Under the pieces are notes generated by a model, which worked only from the letters and a program-made list of their open reading frames with translations, had not been told where the DNA came from and made no database searches. A program made the position numbers and the translations under genes. Below, piece after piece: positions 6,895 to 9,526 of a stretch of DNA of 9,526 nucleotides (its first letter is position 1; every line of letters starts with the position of its first letter). Source of the stretch: Acidobacteriota bacterium (GTDB lineage: Bacteria > Acidobacteriota > Blastocatellia > Pyrinomonadales > Pyrinomonadaceae); NCBI GenBank assembly GCA_023391155.1, contig JAEWBM010000002.1, positions 1 to 9,526 of the forward strand. The letters run 5' to 3'.

Positions 6895-7961
6895 TGTGAG
6901 GCTTCTGCCTCGCGTTTCAGGCGTCGCTGCTCTTCCAACCAACGTTGATATACCGCCTTGCCGCGTTCAAATTCGGCGGCGGAGGCGTAGAAGTGGTGCG
7001 AGCCGTCATTCGCCTCGACGTTCAGAACATAAAACAAATAGTCAGTTTGGGCGGGATTCAGAGCTGCCTCGATCGCGCCCTCGGTGACGGACGAGATTGG
7101 TCCCGGGGGAATGCCGGCGTACTTCCGGGTGTTATAGGGCGAATCGGCATCGATGTCGCTCTTGTGAATAGTGCCGTCCCAGCGTTTTTGCATCTTAGCG
7201 ACGTAGACCACGGTCTGGTCGATACCGAGTGCCATGTCACGCTTGAGGCGGTTATGAATGACGGAGGAGACGATCGGGCGTTCATCATCGACGGGCGATT
7301 CGGTTTCTATTAGGGAAGCGAGTGTCACGATATCGAGCGGGGTTCGGCCCATTTCCGCGGCACGCTGCTGCCACTCGGGCCGCCAGATCTTTTTGAACTG
7401 CTCCACCATTCTGTTGATCACATCTTGCGGGGTGGCGTCGAGCGGAAACTCGTAGGTGTTCGGGTACATAAACCCTTCGAGGTTACGAGCATCCGGCGCG
7501 ATATCCTTGATCAGTGACGTGTCGCTCATCAACAGAAGTATCTCGTCTTCAGTTACAGGCGGCTCCTGCGGAAAATTCTCATGGATACGCTTTGCGATAT
7601 CGAACCGTGTAAAGCCCTCGGGAATCGTTATGCGGCGCGCGCGTACCGAGCCCCTTTCGAGCTGATTCAACGCCTCGGCCGTCGATATAGGAGACTTGAA
7701 TTTGAACTCGCCTGCCTGCAGCTTGCCCGCGCGTCCCGTCGCCCTCAAGTAAAGCATGGCGGCAGTTTCGCTGCCGATGATGTCTTCAGACGCGAGTTTT
7801 GAAACGATCTCTGCCGGGCTCGACCCCTTTTCGATCGTAATGAAATCGCCGGCTCGCGTATGGGTCCGCTCAGAATATATGCTGCTGTAAAGCCAATAGC
7901 CTGAGGCAGCGGCGGCAACCGCGGCGGCAACGAAGATTATGAGGGCAAATCGAAGGATCAT
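6891..7961 (-). CDS. mltG: Endolytic murein transglycosylase MltG (YceG-like)
   Basis: MltG is an inner-membrane lytic transglycosylase that cleaves nascent glycan strands and sets their length. From the chosen ATG the protein is 356 residues, near the family norm. It has one N-terminal membrane segment (ILRFALIIFVAAAVAAAA) and a LysM-like region (FITIEKGSSPAEIVSKL). The catalytic YceG domain has NLEGFMYPNTYEF, then LASLIETES, whose first Glu (residue 219 here) is the catalytic acid. It continues with VIHNRLKRDMALGIDQTV and SPYNTRKYAGIPPGPIS. The C-terminus is charged and probably helical. A TTG codon 24 bases upstream (7985) would add eight residues; I prefer ATG because a possible promoter overlaps the TTG, but neither start has a clear Shine-Dalgarno. 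The stop overlaps the HAD gene start by four bases, so the two are co-translated. Confidence 0.93.
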   Translation of the reverse strand: MILRFALIIFVAAAVAAAASGYWLYSSIYSERTHTRAGDFITIEKGSSPAEIVSKLASEDIIGSETAAMLYLRATGRAGKLQAGEFKFKSPISTAEALNQLERGSVRARRITIPEGFTRFDIAKRIHENFPQEPPVTEDEILLLMSDTSLIKDIAPDARNLEGFMYPNTYEFPLDATPQDVINRMVEQFKKIWRPEWQQRAAEMGRTPLDIVTLASLIETESPVDDERPIVSSVIHNRLKRDMALGIDQTVVYVAKMQKRWDGTIHKSDIDADSPYNTRKYAGIPPGPISSVTEGAIEAALNPAQTDYLFYVLNVEANDGSHHFYASAAEFERGKAVYQRWLEEQRRLKREAEASQ

Positions 7962-7975
7962 ATAAATTGAGGAAA

Positions 7976-8004
7976 AGTTTACCAACGGCTAAAATCGGAC
8001 GCAA
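7976..8004 (-). promoter_or_regulatory. Possible promoter for mltG in the divergent mltG-thpR gap
   Basis: On the minus strand, TTGCGT (8004-7999, 3/6) and TAAACT (7981-7976, 4/6) are spaced by 17 bases. This would give a very short leader before the ATG at 7961 and would place the alternative TTG start inside the promoter. On the + strand the same gap carries TATAAA at 7961-7966, a possible -10 for thpR with no good -35. Both are weak matches. Confidence 0.22.
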
Positions 8005-8014
8005 AGCCTGAACG

Positions 8015-8566
8015 ATGAGACTGTTTATTGCCGTTGATATATCAGATGAGGCCCGCGGTGCGGCGGCTGCCCATATTTCGGAACTAAGGCACGGCTACCC
8101 GCGCGTAAAAGCGTCCTGGGTGCGGCCGGAAAATCTGCACATCACTGTGAAGTTTCTCGGCGAGACGCCGGAAGATAAGATAGACGCGATCAAGCAGACT
8201 CTCACAGCTGGGGCTGCCGCGATCCGGCCATTTGAGATCGAGCTCAGCGAACCAGGAAGCTTTGGAAAGCGTGTGCTTTTTATAAGCACTGCTGATGAGA
8301 CGGGAGGGCTAAATGCCGTGCATGCGAGCGTCGAGACCGCACTGGACCCGCTGGGCTTTGAACGTGAGAACCGTGCGTTTCGTCCGCACATTACTATTGC
8401 CCGGATCCGCGACCCGCAGGGTACGACGGAGCTTATAAAAGCGCATAATGCAGCGCACCTTCCGCACATCCGGATGACCGCAACCGGCCTCACACTATAC
8501 AAAAGCACGCTCGGACCCGGAGGCTCGAATTATCAACCGCTTGCGCGGATCCCTTTCGATCTCTGA
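8015..8566 (+). CDS. thpR: RNA 2',3'-cyclic phosphodiesterase (2H family, LigT/ThpR)
   Basis: This 183-residue 2H-phosphoesterase is predicted to hydrolyse 2',3'-cyclic phosphates on RNA or nucleotides; members were first described as 2'-5' RNA ligases. The two family HxTx motifs are intact: HITV at 42-45 and HITI at 125-128, about 80 residues apart as expected for the two-lobed fold. The N-terminus MRLFIAVDIS and the closing segment LYKSTLGPGGSNYQPL are also typical, and the length is normal. It is transcribed divergently from mltG with a 53-base gap, and converges on the peroxidase gene with only six bases between the stops. No Shine-Dalgarno is evident before the ATG. The physiological substrate is unknown. 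Confidence 0.93.
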   Translation: MRLFIAVDISDEARGAAAAHISELRHGYPRVKASWVRPENLHITVKFLGETPEDKIDAIKQTLTAGAAAIRPFEIELSEPGSFGKRVLFISTADETGGLNAVHASVETALDPLGFERENRAFRPHITIARIRDPQGTTELIKAHNAAHLPHIRMTATGLTLYKSTLGPGGSNYQPLARIPFDL

Positions 8567-8572
8567 ACGGTA

Positions 8573-9181
8573 CTATTCGGCCAATGCCTTTTCGATCTTC
8601 TCTTTGACCTCGGGGTCGTCGGGCAGGGTCTTCGGACTAAAGCGGGCGATGATGTTTCCGTCGCGATCGGCTAGGAATTTCTCAAAATTCCACGTTATAT
8701 CGCCGTCCATTCCCGGATTTGTGTCGGGGTGGGTGAGAAAGCTGTATAGCGCATGCTGGTCGGCGCCCTTTACGCTTATCTTTGAGAACATCGGGAAGCT
8801 GACATGGTAGTTAAGCTGGCAAAATTCCTTTATCTCTTCTTCTGTGCCCGGTTCCTGGCCCATGAAATTGTTCGCCGGAAATCCCAGAACCACAAATCCC
8901 CGGTCCTTATATTCGTCATAGATCTTCTGGAGCCCCTCATATTGAGGCGTCAGGCCGCATTTACTTGCGACATTGACGATCATCGCCACTTTACCCTTGT
9001 ATGTGTCAAGCGGAACGTCGTTGCCGTCGATATCCTTCATTGTAAATTCATGCATATGTTTCTCCTTGGGCCGTTCGGCGGGCGAAGGGTTTAATATCAT
9101 CCCGTAATAATAAAGTGCGGCCGCCGCCGCGATGGCGACAGCCGCAATTATGAACACAACGATGGTCGCTGCGGTCTTCAT
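8573..9181 (-). CDS. Glutathione-peroxidase-family thiol peroxidase with N-terminal membrane anchor
   Basis: This 202-residue protein of the GPX family reduces hydroperoxides. Residues 5-26 are a hydrophobic, Ala-rich segment that should anchor it in the membrane or act as an uncleaved signal. The GPX domain covers about 43-200. Peroxidatic Cys75 lies in NVASKCGLTPQY. Cys121 (EFCQLNYHVSFPMF) aligns with the resolving Cys of thioredoxin-dependent two-Cys GPXs, and Trp164-Asn165 lie in WNFEKF. The usual catalytic Gln of the NQF motif is Asn105 here (PANNFMGQEPG), a variant I believe occurs in other bacterial members. The chosen ATG abuts the stop of the upstream SPFH gene (TAAATG) without its own Shine-Dalgarno. 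An internal ATG at 9055 (Met43) has a strong one and would give a soluble 160-residue enzyme. Thioredoxin is more likely than glutathione as reductant (inference). Confidence 0.9.
   Translation of the reverse strand: MKTAATIVVFIIAAVAIAAAAALYYYGMILNPSPAERPKEKHMHEFTMKDIDGNDVPLDTYKGKVAMIVNVASKCGLTPQYEGLQKIYDEYKDRGFVVLGFPANNFMGQEPGTEEEIKEFCQLNYHVSFPMFSKISVKGADQHALYSFLTHPDTNPGMDGDITWNFEKFLADRDGNIIARFSPKTLPDDPEVKEKIEKALAE
9062..9067 (-). promoter_or_regulatory. Internal Shine-Dalgarno before Met43 of the peroxidase
   Basis: The minus strand reads AAGGAG, six bases (AAACAT) before the in-frame ATG at 9055-9053. The same six-base spacing precedes the ATG of ppiB and of the C25 peptidase gene. It could start a shorter, anchor-less isoform. 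It may also be chance, because the bases encode Lys-Glu in a polar linker (RPKEKH). Confidence 0.5.
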
Positions 9182-9526
9182 TTAGCGGTTTAGCTCGCGG
9201 GGCCCGCGCGGTTTGGGCTCTTCTTCGGACTTTTCTCCCGTCTCGGCGAACATCTCCTTAAGAGCGCCGACGCTTGAGAGCATCGAACTCGTCTCCACCG
9301 GCATAAATATCACCTTCGAATTCGAGGTGCGGGTCATATCGCGTAAAGATTCGATGTAGCGAGCCGTGATCAGGTACTGTGCGGTCTGATCCGGGCTGCC
9401 TATCGCCTGCGATATCTGGGCTATGGCCTGGGCCTCGGCGCTTGCGGCGGTAAGACGGGCCTGTGCGGCGCCTTCAGCGTCGAGAATGGCCGACTGCTTG
9501 TTACCTTCGGACCGCGTAACGGCGGC
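9182..9526 (-). CDS. SPFH-domain protein (paraslipin/QmcA-like), C-terminal 114 residues; 5' end outside window
   Basis: The reading frame is open from the window edge to a TAA at 9184-9182. The fragment starts in the charged coiled-coil that follows the SPFH/band-7 domain (EGNKQSAILDAEGAAQARL, then an Ala/Glu/Gln-rich ASAEAQAIAQ). It continues with QTAQYLITARYIESLRDM and KVIFMPVETSSMLSSVGAL, which are characteristic of paraslipin/QmcA proteins, membrane-bound oligomeric scaffolds that organise lipid microdomains. The tail ends in a charged Glu/Pro/Arg stretch (EEEPKPRGPREL). The band-7 domain and N-terminal membrane segment lie beyond the window. The stop is directly followed by the ATG of the peroxidase gene, so the two are almost certainly co-transcribed and probably translationally coupled. 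HflK or other SPFH subfamilies are less likely. Confidence 0.85.
   Translation of the reverse strand, partial: AAVTRSEGNKQSAILDAEGAAQARLTAASAEAQAIAQISQAIGSPDQTAQYLITARYIESLRDMTRTSNSKVIFMPVETSSMLSSVGALKEMFAETGEKSEEEPKPRGPRELNR

Noticed and set aside
6895..6942. A 16-residue N-terminal extension of the HAD phosphatase
   Set aside because: It lies inside the mltG coding region and precedes the natural MIKLLTLDLDGT start. The ATGA overlap makes the shorter start more likely.
6554..7087. A 177-codon + strand open frame across the HAD and mltG genes
   Set aside because: It spans the junction of two convincing minus-strand genes and has a Ser/Arg-rich composition with no domain, as expected for an antisense shadow.
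1..9526. CRISPR arrays, insertion sequences, attachment sites or defence islands
   Set aside because: I saw no repeated spacers, transposase or integrase motifs, or flanking repeats. The tRNA gene is intact, and I noticed no partial copy of it that would suggest an integration site.

Overview
The window is an ordinary-looking bacterial chromosomal segment, moderately GC-rich and densely packed. It holds nine protein-coding genes (two cut by the window edges) and one tRNA gene. I see no mobile elements, CRISPR arrays, phage genes or integration scars. The best guess for the source is a Gram-negative, possibly Acidobacteriota (Blastocatellia-like) genome. This rests on a Sec-exported gingipain-type (C25) protease that lacks a type IX sorting tail, a lipoprotein cyclophilin and a membrane-anchored glutathione-peroxidase-like protein. 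It is an impression from gene content only, with no marker phylogeny behind it.

Layout, left to right. The 3' part of an aconitase gene (acnA type) runs on the + strand. It is followed, after 90 bases, by a large + strand gene for a secreted C25-like cysteine peptidase. A strong hairpin terminator (4250-4277) closes it and probably also stops transcription from the other side. From there to about 7960 everything is on the minus strand. In the direction of transcription the order is mltG (septal or peptidoglycan-strand lytic transglycosylase), a Cof-type HAD phosphatase (ATGA overlap), a 75-base gap, cytosolic cyclophilin ppiB, dtd (D-aminoacyl-tRNA deacylase, TGATG overlap), a lipoprotein cyclophilin (4-base gap) and tRNA-Arg(CCG), which appears to have its own promoter at the end of the lipoprotein gene. 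Divergent from mltG is thpR (RNA 2',3'-cyclic phosphodiesterase, + strand). It converges on a minus-strand pair: the 3' end of an SPFH/paraslipin gene followed directly (TAAATG) by a glutathione-peroxidase-like gene.

The minus-strand genes share a loose theme of protein and envelope quality control: proline isomerisation in two compartments, clearance of D-amino acids from tRNA, and peptidoglycan strand termination. The SPFH and peroxidase pair suggests membrane-associated peroxide defence. I found no convincing undescribed system. The items most worth a second look are the likely dual translation start of the peroxidase, the dedicated tRNA promoter inside the cyclophilin operon, the shortened active-site loop of the lipoprotein cyclophilin, and the cysteine arrangement of the C25 protease.
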